64,000 bases of DNA, taken from Flavobacteriales bacterium (GTDB lineage Bacteria; Bacteroidota; Bacteroidia; Flavobacteriales_F; PHOS-HE28). Positions 8,084 to 17,553 of the stretch are shown piece after piece (the first letter of the stretch is position 1; each line of letters begins with the position of its first letter). Location: assembly GCA_016704485.1 (NCBI GenBank), contig JADJAA010000001.1, forward strand, positions 62,001-126,000, in the 5' to 3' direction. The position numbers and the translations under genes were made by a program. The notes under the pieces were generated by a model. It did not search any database, was not told the DNA's origin, and worked only from the letters and a program-made list of their open reading frames with translations.

Positions 8084-11000
8084 ATGCGTATTCCAGCGAT
8101 CTTCTTTTTGACCCTTGTGATCAGCAGTGCATTCGCCCAGCGTTTCGCACCCTTACAGCCCCCGAACTCATATCGCAACGCGGACAATCCGTTGTACTGG
8201 AAGAACAGACCGCCTTACCCGGGATACTGGCAGCAGGATGTGCACTATTTGATCAAGGCTCGTTTGAATGATATGGACGATGTAATTAATGGAGATCTTA
8301 CGCTCTATTACCATAACAACTCACCGGATACGCTCCACTACGTTTACTTTCATTTGTACCAGGAAGCCTATGTCAAGGGTTCATATTTGGAGAACAAGTC
8401 AATCGCTGAAGGGGAGGACAAGAAGTACTATTCAACGCTTCCATACGGCGGCACGCGTGTTCACGCCATCACATCAAATGGAGACACGCTCCGATCGGAA
8501 CAGGACAACACAGTGTTGAAAGTCTGGCTGAAGGCCCCGCTGTCTCCTAGTGAACGGATAACGTTGCGTATGGATTTCGCGACCCATTGGTCAACAGCGA
8601 TCGATAGACGAATGAAACTGTTCAATGCATGGGGCCAGAAACATTATGACGGCGTGCATTGGTATCCACGGATCGCGGTGTATGATCGGAAGTTCGGTTG
8701 GGATACACAGCAGCACCTAGGCAGCGAATTCTATGGTGATTTCGGAACATTCGATGTGGAACTCGACTTCCCGAACCAATATATTATGGATGCCACGGGT
8801 TGGCTTCAGAATGAACGGGAGGTGCTACCAGCGGAACTGAAAGCGAAACTGGCGCTCAGCAATTTCAAGGATAAACCATGGAATGAACGCCCTTCTGTCG
8901 TGATCGTTCCGGATACTTCGATCCGCAAAGTGTGGAAATTCCATGCCGAGAACGTACATGACTTTGCCTTTACTGCGGACCCGACCTACCGCATAGGTGA
9001 AGCAACCTGGAATGGCGTTAAATGCGTTGCACTTGCACAGGAACCCCACGCAAGTGGTTGGCAGAATGCGGCAGAGTACACAGCGAAGATCATTGAATGT
9101 TTCAGTCGTGACTTCGGCATGTATGCTTATCCAAAAATGATCGTGGCCGATGCGCGGGACGGAATGGAATATCCCATGCTCACACTGGATAGTGGGAATG
9201 AACCCAACTACCGCGGATTATTCGTGCATGAGATCGGGCACAATTGGTTCTTCGGCATGCTGGGTAGTAATGAAACATACAGGGCATTCATGGATGAAGG
9301 ATTCACCCAATTCCTGACGATATGGGGACTCGAACAGATCGACGGTGATACCATGGTCGAAACACCTGCCAAGAACTTCTACGAACGTGGTTTTACTCAG
9401 CCAAGCCTTGCTCGCGAGGAACCGGTCTATTACAGCTACCAGTATGATGCTCTTAGAAATGAAATACCTCCAATTAATGTCCACAGTGATGAATTCGGAC
9501 ACGTTGAAGGACTAGGACGAGGCTATGGCCATGTGTATGACAAGACCGCTGTAATGCTCTACAATCTGCAATACGTGCTAGGCGACTCGCTCTTCTTAGC
9601 AGCGATGCAGAATTATGTACAGCAATGGAAGATCTGCCACCCTTACCCGGAGGATATGCGGCAAAGTTTTATCGACTTCACACACGCGGACCTCAATTGG
9701 TTCTTCGATCAATGGATAGAGACCGATAGACGCATCGACTACTCCATAAGAAGTGTGAAACGCAAGAACCGCAGTGAAGGACAGGAGATCCGTCTCTTGA
9801 GAAAAGGTGATCTGCATATGCCGATAGACCTTCGTATTACTGCGAACAATGGTAAAAAATATGACTATTACATACCCAATACCTGGTTCGAAAAAAAGAC
9901 GGATGCCACCGTACTTCCGCGCTGGATCGGGTACGATGAACTTGCCAGGGACTACACGGCCCGCGTGGATATACCCACTGGAATTGCGAATGTTCAAATT
10001 GATACAACAGGCCGCTTGGGCGATGTCTATCTATTGAACAACAGCATGCATGTTCCAGTGAACATCATGTTCGATCATCATATCCGCAACAGACCAGATC
10101 GCCATGCCTACCAGGTATTCGCACGCCCGGACCTTTGGTGGAATGGTTACGACGGAATAAAAGCCGGTGTTCATTTGAACAGCAGCTATATGAAATACAA
10201 ACACCAGATCCACTTCAGCGCATGGCTCAACACCGGAATTGGTCAATACTTATCACCGGACAACCCCGTTTTCACGGATGCATTTCCGGGTAACAAGGAT
10301 GTGGCATTCGACCCCCTCTCGTTCGTTTTCAGTTACGAGAATGGCACAGAGAAACTGCTTAAAGGGTCCAGCGTCTCTTTAAAAGCGCGCCACCTTGATG
10401 GCTTGGAACTTTACGGCGGTGGCGCTAAATGGAAAGCACCCAAAGGGGGTTTTGATGTGGAGGCGGACCTACGCTATTTCGTACGTAAGGATAGTGCCGA
10501 CCTGACCTACCTGTTGTACCCGAAGGAATGGACCTTGAACAAATGGCAAGGGGTACTGGATCTTTATGCCAACAAAAAGTATCAACTCTTGGGCGGAACG
10601 GGCAAATTGCAATTGCGCCTGCGACAACCCATGGTCGGTTCCACTGGATTTGGTGAGAACGTGCGACTAACGACTTGGAATGAATTCGACTTGGGTAAGG
10701 CCGAATTGAAAGTGCGTCTTATAGCGCAATACGGTACCGGTACCGGTGGCATTGAAACAGCATTCTACATGGCCGGTGGGGCGCCAGAGAACCTGATGGA
10801 GAATAAGTACGTGCGCAGCGCTGGTCTTGTGCCCTATGATTGGGTAGGCGCTTATGGTAACAACGTAAACCACTTTCACTACGGCGGCGGTCTGAACCTA
10901 CGCGGCTATGCGGGATATTTAGCCCCTGAACTGACCCCGGACAGCACCGTAGTTTATACATACAGAGGCAACACAGGCGTAGCCGCGAATGCCGAACTTG

Positions 11001-11314
11001 ACCTGGATAAATTCTTGCGCATAAAGCCGCGCTGGACCAAACGCTGGTTACACCTGGATGCTTACCTTTTCGGTGACATCGGCAGTATGGGATACCGCGA
11101 CGCACGCAATGGCAAACAGCAATTGGAAATGGCCATGCCCCGCGCCGATGCCGGAGCTGGTTTTGCCCTGACCATTAAAAAATTCGGGCCTTTGGTGGAT
11201 ATCAAACCGTTCACCATCCGCTTTGATATGCCGTTGTTCCTAAGCGCGCTACCTGCTAATGAAACAGAACATTTCGCATTCCGGTACGTTGTTGGCATTG
11301 GCCGTAGTTTCTGA
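8084..11314 (+). CDS. M1 family metallopeptidase, exported
   Basis: 1076 residues from the ATG at 8084, which starts a signal peptide (MRIPAIFFLTLVISSAFAQ); the frame upstream overlaps the YihY stop and is not likely translated. The M1 zinc site is complete: HEIGH at residues 382-386 and the third ligand E405 exactly 18 residues later in the FMDEGF motif. Upstream, GMEYPMLT corresponds to the substrate-binding GxMEN-like region. The protein should be a zinc aminopeptidase-like enzyme acting outside the cytoplasm. After the catalytic part (about residues 30-620) there is a long C-terminal half rich in aromatic beta-strand-like segments (for example GGGLNLRGYAGY), typical of Bacteroidota M1 proteins and reminiscent of an outer-membrane barrel; that reading is tentative. 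No T9SS sorting domain is evident. Confidence 0.92.
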   Translation: MRIPAIFFLTLVISSAFAQRFAPLQPPNSYRNADNPLYWKNRPPYPGYWQQDVHYLIKARLNDMDDVINGDLTLYYHNNSPDTLHYVYFHLYQEAYVKGSYLENKSIAEGEDKKYYSTLPYGGTRVHAITSNGDTLRSEQDNTVLKVWLKAPLSPSERITLRMDFATHWSTAIDRRMKLFNAWGQKHYDGVHWYPRIAVYDRKFGWDTQQHLGSEFYGDFGTFDVELDFPNQYIMDATGWLQNEREVLPAELKAKLALSNFKDKPWNERPSVVIVPDTSIRKVWKFHAENVHDFAFTADPTYRIGEATWNGVKCVALAQEPHASGWQNAAEYTAKIIECFSRDFGMYAYPKMIVADARDGMEYPMLTLDSGNEPNYRGLFVHEIGHNWFFGMLGSNETYRAFMDEGFTQFLTIWGLEQIDGDTMVETPAKNFYERGFTQPSLAREEPVYYSYQYDALRNEIPPINVHSDEFGHVEGLGRGYGHVYDKTAVMLYNLQYVLGDSLFLAAMQNYVQQWKICHPYPEDMRQSFIDFTHADLNWFFDQWIETDRRIDYSIRSVKRKNRSEGQEIRLLRKGDLHMPIDLRITANNGKKYDYYIPNTWFEKKTDATVLPRWIGYDELARDYTARVDIPTGIANVQIDTTGRLGDVYLLNNSMHVPVNIMFDHHIRNRPDRHAYQVFARPDLWWNGYDGIKAGVHLNSSYMKYKHQIHFSAWLNTGIGQYLSPDNPVFTDAFPGNKDVAFDPLSFVFSYENGTEKLLKGSSVSLKARHLDGLELYGGGAKWKAPKGGFDVEADLRYFVRKDSADLTYLLYPKEWTLNKWQGVLDLYANKKYQLLGGTGKLQLRLRQPMVGSTGFGENVRLTTWNEFDLGKAELKVRLIAQYGTGTGGIETAFYMAGGAPENLMENKYVRSAGLVPYDWVGAYGNNVNHFHYGGGLNLRGYAGYLAPELTPDSTVVYTYRGNTGVAANAELDLDKFLRIKPRWTKRWLHLDAYLFGDIGSMGYRDARNGKQQLEMAMPRADAGAGFALTIKKFGPLVDIKPFTIRFDMPLFLSALPANETEHFAFRYVVGIGRSF

Positions 11315-11335
11315 CGCATTCGCCAGCCACACTGA

Positions 11336-11743
11336 ATGAATCCGATCACCCTACTCCTTTGCCTTCTTTTCACAACAGCATCATTCGCGCAGGATATCAG
11401 CGGCCGTTGGACAACGATCGATGATAACACGGGTGCCAAGCGCTCCGTGGTTGAGATCACTGTAACGAACGGAATTGCAACTGGCCATATCGTTGACATC
11501 CATGACAAGACCAAGCTTGAGAAGGTCTGTGAAAAATGCAGCGACGATCGAAAAGGCCAACGGATCCTAGGACTTCCGATCATCCGCAACATGCAGAAAG
11601 ATGGCGACGAATGGGAAGATGGCACCATACTCGACCCGGAGAATGGAAAAGTTTACGATTGCAAGATGTGGTTAGAGGACGGTAAGTTGATGGTCCGCGG
11701 ATACGTTGCGTTCTTCTACAGAACGCAGGTGTGGGTGCGGTGA
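11336..11743 (+). CDS. DUF2147 secreted protein
   Basis: 135 residues starting with a signal peptide that ends at FAQ. The mature part has the DUF2147 pattern: GRWTTIDDNTGAKRSVVEI near the start, then a CxxC-containing stretch (CEKCSDDRKGQ), GLPIIRNM, WEDGTILDPENGKVYDCKM and a final RGYVAFFYRTQVW. The family is a small lipocalin-like periplasmic domain of unknown function that frequently accompanies envelope genes. It follows the M1 peptidase by 21 bp on the same strand, so the two are likely in one transcript. The two cysteines before the GLPII motif could form a disulfide. Confidence 0.88.
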   Translation: MNPITLLLCLLFTTASFAQDISGRWTTIDDNTGAKRSVVEITVTNGIATGHIVDIHDKTKLEKVCEKCSDDRKGQRILGLPIIRNMQKDGDEWEDGTILDPENGKVYDCKMWLEDGKLMVRGYVAFFYRTQVWVR

Positions 11744-11835
11744 TGGTATTTACATGGCAGGGCTAAGGGCTTGGGTCAACTAATTACACTGATCAAGCAA
11801 CGTATTCATTATCTTGGAATCAAATTCAACTCAGA

Positions 11836-12771
11836 ATGTTCAGATCACTGGAAATAAAAATTGTACAAGCAGTCGCACTTAGCTTGTTGAGTTGTTCGTT
11901 GTTTGCACAAAACATGTTGCTGATCGGCTCTAGTCGCGACACTCCTTTCGCATTTCACCAAGGTATCAATACAGCGAATACAAATTACAATTCTGCTTTG
12001 CAATTCTCGGCATTCTCACAACCGGGAAATCAAGGCGGGAATAATACTGGGCGAGCGATCATTGATTTCGACTTAAGTGCAATACCATCGGGATCAACCA
12101 TTCAAGGTGCCTTCCTCAGCCTTTCGGCTATTGGGCCTCATGGTCTCGGCCAAGTAGCATCTATCGGCCATGTTGGTCAGAACCAATGTATTCTGTCCCT
12201 GGTGAATTCTGCGTGGGATGAGAATACCATTACTTGGAACAACCAACCAACAACAACGAATGTGGATTCCGTGAGCATACCCGCCAGCACCTACGCCTTA
12301 CAGAACTATTTAAATATTGACGTAACAACATTGATCCAGGACATGGTGGATGATCCGATAAATTCTCATGGCATAATGATCAAACTCGTGAATGAATTTC
12401 CCAGTAATGGTTTAGCGTTCTACGGGAATTTAGCACCGGAAGCGGATAGACGTCCTCAATTGGCTATTGCCTATGGAGAATGTCCTACTGTCAATGGATT
12501 GTTGGAACTATCCGCACTGGACCGGAACATTCTGCTGGTTCCAAATCCAGGACTCAGCGGAAACGCTGTTCGACTGGACCTGCCTTCCATGGAAAGCGGT
12601 TCCATCACTATTGAACTCTATGACCAACTCGGTCGTAAACTCAGAACATGGAACGCGGTGCAATACCCGTTCGAATTGCGTTTACCGACGATCTCCGAAG
12701 GCAGTTATTCCCTTAAGGTGGAAACGGTAAATGGAGAACAATTAGGTGTTGCAAAATTAGTCGTGCAGTGA
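11836..12771 (+). CDS. DNRLRE-domain secreted protein with T9SS sorting domain
   Basis: 311 residues. A signal peptide ends near residue 25 (SLFAQ). Residues 45-215 form a jelly-roll-type DNRLRE/CBM-like domain: RAIIDFDLSAIPSGSTIQGAFLSL, NTITWNNQPTT, IDVTTLIQDMVD and RPQLAIAY are the usual landmarks of this carbohydrate-binding-like fold. The last 80 residues carry the T9SS type A sorting domain (VPNPGLSGNAVRL, IELYDQLGRKL, EGSYSLKVET). Such proteins cross the outer membrane through the type IX system and are released or anchored on the surface. No catalytic domain is present, so a binding or adhesion role is the cautious reading. It is separated by 92 bp from the DUF2147 gene and converges with a glycosyltransferase gene 11 bp downstream. 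Confidence 0.88.
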   Translation: MFRSLEIKIVQAVALSLLSCSLFAQNMLLIGSSRDTPFAFHQGINTANTNYNSALQFSAFSQPGNQGGNNTGRAIIDFDLSAIPSGSTIQGAFLSLSAIGPHGLGQVASIGHVGQNQCILSLVNSAWDENTITWNNQPTTTNVDSVSIPASTYALQNYLNIDVTTLIQDMVDDPINSHGIMIKLVNEFPSNGLAFYGNLAPEADRRPQLAIAYGECPTVNGLLELSALDRNILLVPNPGLSGNAVRLDLPSMESGSITIELYDQLGRKLRTWNAVQYPFELRLPTISEGSYSLKVETVNGEQLGVAKLVVQ

Positions 12772-12782
12772 CCTGATCGCGT

Positions 12783-13853
12783 CTATTTGCAAAGCGACCG
12801 TACCAGTTCCACTAGCTTATTACGCTCGTTCGAAGGCCATCTTTTCATGATGCGTTCTCTCGCTTTTTGACTTCGAGCTGGAATATCCGAATCCAAAGCC
12901 TTTTGGATCAACGCTTCTAGTTCGGTAAGATCCTTTTTTTGAAGAATGAAACCAGTATCACCAACGATCTCCGGTAATGCTGCGACGGAACTAACGATCG
13001 GAACACAGCCACACAACATAGCCTCACATGGTGCGCTCGGGAAACCCTCCCACATACTCAGCTGTAAATAGAACTCATGACTTGCATAATAGGCTGGCAG
13101 ATCCTCGTACGGCACTGAGCGTACCAGCTTAAGATTGCTCGGAACCGGCGGATAGCTCATACCTTCTGCATCTCCCAATATGGTGAACTCCAGTTCTGGG
13201 AATCGTTCGGCCATAGCAAAGATCAGGTCTGCACCTTTGCGGTAGAAATTGGGTGCGTTCATTCTGCTAACGGTCAAGAACGAACCCGGTCGGCGCTCAC
13301 CTTGTGGCTTGAACCGTTCAAGGTCATACCCGTATTGCAAAATGGTATACGGCGTAAGGATATCGGGAAATAAGCCGCGGAAACCTTGTACCGAAGGGTC
13401 TCTTGGGTCAGGCGAATAAACGTACCGGCTTTCAACCAAACTTGCGTCGACAGGAGCCAAGTGGGTGGCATTTCGCAAACTCCAGCGAACAAGAGATCCA
13501 TACGGCCAGCGAATATGATCGCCATAGCCGAATGATGGGAATTTGACACATTCCGTTCCACCTAGCACCAACAGCGACGGGACACCGAAGAGCTTTCCCA
13601 ATAAGACCACTAGGATGGAATGGTAGCCCGCAAATTGGGTAACCGAGATATGTGCACCAGGAAGATAGCGCAACAGGAAAACGAATTGCCTTAACAGTAC
13701 GATCGGCGTGAATATCTTGCGCCCTATAGAAAAATCAAAGTACTTGAGGTCGAAATGTTCACGCAGAAGAAGGACGTCATTTCTCGAAAAAGAAGCTGTA
13801 ACGTTTGTGCAATAGACCAAACGCTTCTTTGGTCCTTCTCGTGCTTCCTTCAT
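12783..13853 (-). CDS. Glycosyltransferase family 4 protein
   Basis: 356 residues from the ATG at 13853 (an in-frame TTG at 13862 lies upstream). The C-terminal GT-B lobe is clear: FLTVSRMNAPNFYRKGADLI, LEFTILGDAEGM, VPYEDLPAYYASHEFYLQLS, and the donor-site motif EGFPSAPCEAMLCGCVPIVS that contains the E-x7-E pair. The N-terminal lobe (about residues 1-190) has the looser acceptor-binding fold. It should add a sugar to a lipid-linked or surface glycan at the cytoplasmic face. It heads a mixed-strand glycan cluster with an NAD-epimerase-like gene, two methyltransferases, a flippase and a second GT4 enzyme. Its start codon overlaps the divergent downstream gene's upstream-most ATG within a shared CATG, so one of the two genes may start further in. 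Confidence 0.9.
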   Translation of the reverse strand: MKEAREGPKKRLVYCTNVTASFSRNDVLLLREHFDLKYFDFSIGRKIFTPIVLLRQFVFLLRYLPGAHISVTQFAGYHSILVVLLGKLFGVPSLLVLGGTECVKFPSFGYGDHIRWPYGSLVRWSLRNATHLAPVDASLVESRYVYSPDPRDPSVQGFRGLFPDILTPYTILQYGYDLERFKPQGERRPGSFLTVSRMNAPNFYRKGADLIFAMAERFPELEFTILGDAEGMSYPPVPSNLKLVRSVPYEDLPAYYASHEFYLQLSMWEGFPSAPCEAMLCGCVPIVSSVAALPEIVGDTGFILQKKDLTELEALIQKALDSDIPARSQKARERIMKRWPSNERNKLVELVRSLCK

Positions 13854-14592
13854 GAAGCGCAAATCTATTCAGACTGCGATCAATCCGTTACCTGCTAAAA
13901 AGATGGTGATCGGAACCGGCATGTTGGCCCATGCATTTTCAGCATTCAAGGCGGATCCCCATGTCTGCATTTTCGCTTCCGGGGTGAGCCGCTCCAGTGA
14001 ACGTGAGCGTTCTGCTTTTGAACGAGAACTCGACCTGCTTTCCGCTCAGGACAACGCTTTTCAACTTGTTTACTTCAGTACGTGTAGCCTTTACGATCCT
14101 TCATTGCAGGACTCGCCCTACATTCTGCATAAGCGGAAGATGGAACAATTGATCGCGGACCGCTTTAGCAAGCACTTGATCGTTCGGCTACCGAACATGA
14201 TCGGCAGAACAAAGAACCCCAACACATTGACCAATTTCTTAAGGGACCGCATTCTGCAGAACGAACATTTCGAAGTGTTCCAAAATGCAACACGCTACCT
14301 CTTGGACGTTGATGACGTTATCGAGGATCTATCACCGATCATAAAGGCACCGAAAGAACCAAGAGCAACATTGAACGTCTGCGGATCCACACCGATCCAT
14401 TTGCCAGCGCTTGTTGCTATGATGGAAGAGGTTCTTGATCGAAATGGTGATCATGATCTTGTAGAGAAAGGTCAGTCGTACGAAGTGGATAATTCAAAAT
14501 TTCTGGAACTGATCGGACCTTCGCGAAAAAGCACCTATGAACACCAGGATCTTCTTCGTACGCTTTCAAAATATTACGCAGAGCGCCGCTGA
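13852..14592 (+). CDS. NAD(P)-binding sugar epimerase/dehydratase-like protein
   Basis: 246 residues. The Rossmann signature lies at the N terminus (MVIGTGMLAHAF, a GxGxxAxxF variant of GxxGxxG), followed by YFSTCSLYDP and YILHKRKME, which supply the S...YxxxK catalytic triad pattern of extended short-chain dehydrogenases. It is shorter than the usual 300-330 residues, with a reduced C-terminal substrate domain. It probably binds NAD(P)H and acts on a nucleotide sugar. The ATG at 13852 overlaps the start of the divergent glycosyltransferase gene; the internal ATG at 13903 begins right at the Rossmann strand (residue 18) and would leave 49 bp for divergent promoters, so it is a real alternative. 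It is followed 12 bp later by the FkbM gene. Confidence 0.75.
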   Translation: MKRKSIQTAINPLPAKKMVIGTGMLAHAFSAFKADPHVCIFASGVSRSSERERSAFERELDLLSAQDNAFQLVYFSTCSLYDPSLQDSPYILHKRKMEQLIADRFSKHLIVRLPNMIGRTKNPNTLTNFLRDRILQNEHFEVFQNATRYLLDVDDVIEDLSPIIKAPKEPRATLNVCGSTPIHLPALVAMMEEVLDRNGDHDLVEKGQSYEVDNSKFLELIGPSRKSTYEHQDLLRTLSKYYAERR

Positions 14593-14604
14593 TATATTTG
14601 ACCT

Positions 14605-15351
14605 ATGGGATTGAAGAAAGCTACCTCGCTATGGCTGGAGCATATTGCGCGTTTCGGAGTCTTAAAAGGCACACGGATCGTACAGTTGAAAAGCAGACCA
14701 TCCCCATCGTTATCCACGATCGACCTTCCCGGTAATAATGGCTCGTTCCAACTTCGCCCGGGTACCTCGGACATGGCCATATTCGATGAGATCTTCTACA
14801 GCAAATTCATTCCGCGTACGGCTCGCTACGATACCGTAATTGACTGTGGAGCAAATATTGGCTGTACAGTTCGCTACTGGACCATGCTCAACCCTACCTG
14901 CAAAGTTGTGGCCGTGGAACCTGACAGTGAAAATTTCGGGATCCTTTTAAAGAACACAACGGGAATGCCCAATGTGAACTGCGTGCAAGCCGGAGTATGG
15001 CCGGTAGAAGGATCTTTACACTTGGATACCGAGGGATTTGGGCATTCGGGGATCCAAACGCGAGCCGATGTATCCGGTGATACGCCTGCGGTGACCATAC
15101 CTGGACTTATGAAGCGTTTTGGGATCGAACATATCTCATTGCTTAAGATCGATATCGAAGGGTCTGAACTGGAACTTTTCTCAAGTGGAGACCTCGGCTG
15201 GATCGCAAATGTTGATACCATCGCGATCGAACTTCATGATCATATGAGACCGGGCTGCGGTGATGCCTTCTTCAAAGCGATCGCACCCTATTCATGGACC
15301 TATGAGATCTATGGATACACGTTGGTCTGCTCAAAAATGGGCCGCGCCTGA
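14605..15351 (+). CDS. FkbM family methyltransferase
   Basis: 248 residues. The SAM site is clear: DTVIDCGANIGCTVRYW (residues 76-92, motif I with the FkbM-typical DxGANxG), VVAVEPDSENF (motif II) and LLKIDIEGSELELF (the conserved KIDxEGxE of FkbM proteins). FkbM proteins O-methylate sugars or polyketides; in glycan clusters they usually methylate a sugar hydroxyl. It lies 12 bp after the epimerase-like gene and 30 bp before a second methyltransferase, all on the plus strand, which points to one operon decorating a surface glycan. A TATATTTG box lies only 5 bp before the ATG (14593-14600), which would make a transcript from it leaderless; that is a weak observation. Confidence 0.93.
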   Translation: MGLKKATSLWLEHIARFGVLKGTRIVQLKSRPSPSLSTIDLPGNNGSFQLRPGTSDMAIFDEIFYSKFIPRTARYDTVIDCGANIGCTVRYWTMLNPTCKVVAVEPDSENFGILLKNTTGMPNVNCVQAGVWPVEGSLHLDTEGFGHSGIQTRADVSGDTPAVTIPGLMKRFGIEHISLLKIDIEGSELELFSSGDLGWIANVDTIAIELHDHMRPGCGDAFFKAIAPYSWTYEIYGYTLVCSKMGRA

Positions 15352-15381
15352 AAGGATACCGATATTTGGCCCACATCAACC

Positions 15382-16035
15382 ATGGCAGTTCCCTTCCTTA
15401 AACCGATCTATCGTCAACTCAACAACTTGCTTGGTCGCGTTCGCCGTTCGCAGACCGCACGTATTCCGAGGGTTGAACTGCACGAGAAACACATCCGGAA
15501 CTTAAGGGTCGTGCTCGATCGCAAGGCATTTTTGGAAGCCTTACCGAAGGGCGGCGTAGTGGCTGAAGCGGGTGTGGATCATGGTGATTTTTCCGAAATG
15601 ATACTGGCAATTACAAAACCCGCACGGCTACACCTGATCGATGTGTGGGCAAGTGCGCGCTACCATGGCGGATTGGAAAAGATCGTGCGTGACAAATTCG
15701 TAAAGGAGATCACCAGCGGTCAAGTGCAGTTGGATCTGGGCCTTTCTACGGATGTGCTACCGACCTATGCCGACGGGCAATTCGACTGGATCTATATCGA
15801 TACCGACCATGGTTACACCGTAACAGCAGCTGAACTTGAGTTGGCTCGGACGAAAGTGAAACCGAATGGGATATTGGCTGGCCATGATTTCAGCACCTGT
15901 AACTGGGACGGCGGTGTGCGCTATGGTGTGATCGAGGCCGTGCATGAGTTCTGTGTGAATTACGATTGGGAACTGATCCTGCTCACGCACGAGACCGATC
16001 GTTTCCTAAGCTTTGCGATCCGGAAGATAGCCTAG
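15382..16035 (+). CDS. Class I SAM-dependent methyltransferase (Methyltransf_24-like)
   Basis: 217 residues. Motif I is VVAEAGVDHGDFSEMI (about residue 55), motif II LHLIDVW, and FDWIYIDTDHGYTVTAAELELA with GGILAGHDF-like KPNGILAGHDFS supplies the post-II/III region with the acidic and histidine residues typical of the CmcI/Methyltransf_24 type. This group methylates sugars and macrolide-like substrates. It directly follows the FkbM gene (30 bp) and ends 24 bp before the convergent flippase gene, so it is the last gene of the plus-strand glycan-modification operon. The N-terminal 45 residues (basic, proline-containing) precede the domain and may form a short amphipathic lead. Substrate unknown. 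Confidence 0.87.
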   Translation: MAVPFLKPIYRQLNNLLGRVRRSQTARIPRVELHEKHIRNLRVVLDRKAFLEALPKGGVVAEAGVDHGDFSEMILAITKPARLHLIDVWASARYHGGLEKIVRDKFVKEITSGQVQLDLGLSTDVLPTYADGQFDWIYIDTDHGYTVTAAELELARTKVKPNGILAGHDFSTCNWDGGVRYGVIEAVHEFCVNYDWELILLTHETDRFLSFAIRKIA

Positions 16036-16059
16036 CGGCCTCCCTGCGTTTAGGCTTAC

Positions 16060-17544
16060 TCAGCCAACCACCTTCCCGCGTATGCGTTGTGAGAATTCCA
16101 TCAACTCCTTCAGCAGACCCATGGCGTATGCGGCGGGCAGGAACAAGGCCGCTGCGATCGCTGTGCGCATGATCACGCTGAGGTAAGGGTTGTCTACTGT
16201 TGGTACGAACTGCATAACGCCCAATACGGCGATGATCAATAGCGCAACCAATACCGTGCGTCGGTCGAAGGGCCAAAGTCCATAGCGTGAGTAGAGGATC
16301 CATGTGCGGAACACGTTCACGAGCATCAACGACAAGAACGTTGCATACGCTGCGCCAACTATGCCCATGCTGCGGATGAAGAAGAAGTTCGCGACCAAAT
16401 TCACGAGCAACATGCCGATGCTGCTGAAGGCATCCAACCGATATGATCTCGACATACTGATGATGCCAACGCCCAGTTGAACCGCACTGGTGAGCATGTA
16501 GGAAAGGCCTATGACCAACGCTACTTTCGCGCCTCCCGCGTATTCCGCTGGTAGTAGTGCGAAAAGCCCATCCAAACTGGTTACCATCAACAGGAACAAA
16601 AACCCACTGATCAAGAATTGTACGATCGATGAGGAACGATAAAGCATCTGGATCTTGGCCGTGTCATTCTGCTTCCAAGCATCCGCTAGTATTGGTACCG
16701 CAGCTTGTTGCAATGCACGTGCAGGTGCCGCAATTACCGACCCGAAATAGAACGCCACGGCATAGTGTGCTACATATTTAAGACCATCGCCAAGCAGTGC
16801 ACCTATCATCAATTGATCCATATTGCCGAGTATGATACCCGCCAGACTTCCAGAAAGCGTATAGCCGCTGTAGGTGAGCATGCTCTTGCGCAATCTGCGT
16901 GGTAGCCAACGGTGAGCCCAACCCAATTTGAATTGGCCTGCACGGTAAAGATCCACCACCAACAAGAGCGTGCTCACTAAGAATATTGCGGTGTACAAAA
17001 GCATGAAGTCGGTGAACGACATGGGGCGCCACGCTTGGTAACCGATCAGTGCAGTTTGAAGCAAGCGTAGGACGAATTCGCGAATGAAACTGGGTTGCAC
17101 AGTGCGCTGAAGCGATCGGCTGTAACTGCGCAATAAGATGAAGTGGATCTCTGAGAATACGATCGGTAGCAACAACCATCCATGCGTAACGAATAGTGCG
17201 TTGCTATCGGAAAAAATATCCGCGAAAACACCTTGCAAAGCACCCAGTACCAACATGGTAAAAAGCCCGATCGCAGTGCCGAAAAGGAGCAGCATTCCCA
17301 ACAGGCCGCGATGGTCCTTCTCTGGATCCCGGAAGTAGGGAAAATAGCGGATCACCGTGTTCTCTGCACCGAGTTGGGCTACCTGAGCGGCAATGGTCGC
17401 TAACGAGACAAGTAGACGCGTGAGTCCGAACTGGTCCGCATCCAACACCTTTGGGTACAGCAGAACCACGTTCACAAAACCCAGCCCAATGCCTAAGTAG
17501 GCGAGCAAGGTGTTGAGGGTGGCTTGTCTGGCGATGATGCCCAT
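16060..17544 (-). CDS. Wzx-like polysaccharide flippase (MOP superfamily)
   Basis: 494 residues with about fourteen hydrophobic segments, the size and topology of oligosaccharide flippases. The start MGIIARQATLNTLLAYLGIGLGF places a first amphipathic helix and membrane span as usual, and FGLTRLLVSLATIAAQVAQLGAENTVIRYFPYF is the typical early segment of Bacteroidota Polysacc_synt proteins (xxQ, GxxNTVIRYFPxF). It should move lipid-linked sugar repeats across the inner membrane. It is flanked by glycosyltransferases and methyltransferases but transcribed on the opposite strand to the methyltransferases. A separate polymerase (Wzy) is not identifiable here, though the polytopic proteins elsewhere in the window could act as one. 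Confidence 0.92.
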   Translation of the reverse strand: MGIIARQATLNTLLAYLGIGLGFVNVVLLYPKVLDADQFGLTRLLVSLATIAAQVAQLGAENTVIRYFPYFRDPEKDHRGLLGMLLLFGTAIGLFTMLVLGALQGVFADIFSDSNALFVTHGWLLLPIVFSEIHFILLRSYSRSLQRTVQPSFIREFVLRLLQTALIGYQAWRPMSFTDFMLLYTAIFLVSTLLLVVDLYRAGQFKLGWAHRWLPRRLRKSMLTYSGYTLSGSLAGIILGNMDQLMIGALLGDGLKYVAHYAVAFYFGSVIAAPARALQQAAVPILADAWKQNDTAKIQMLYRSSSIVQFLISGFLFLLMVTSLDGLFALLPAEYAGGAKVALVIGLSYMLTSAVQLGVGIISMSRSYRLDAFSSIGMLLVNLVANFFFIRSMGIVGAAYATFLSLMLVNVFRTWILYSRYGLWPFDRRTVLVALLIIAVLGVMQFVPTVDNPYLSVIMRTAIAAALFLPAAYAMGLLKELMEFSQRIRGKVVG

Positions 17545-17553
17545 TGAGGAGTT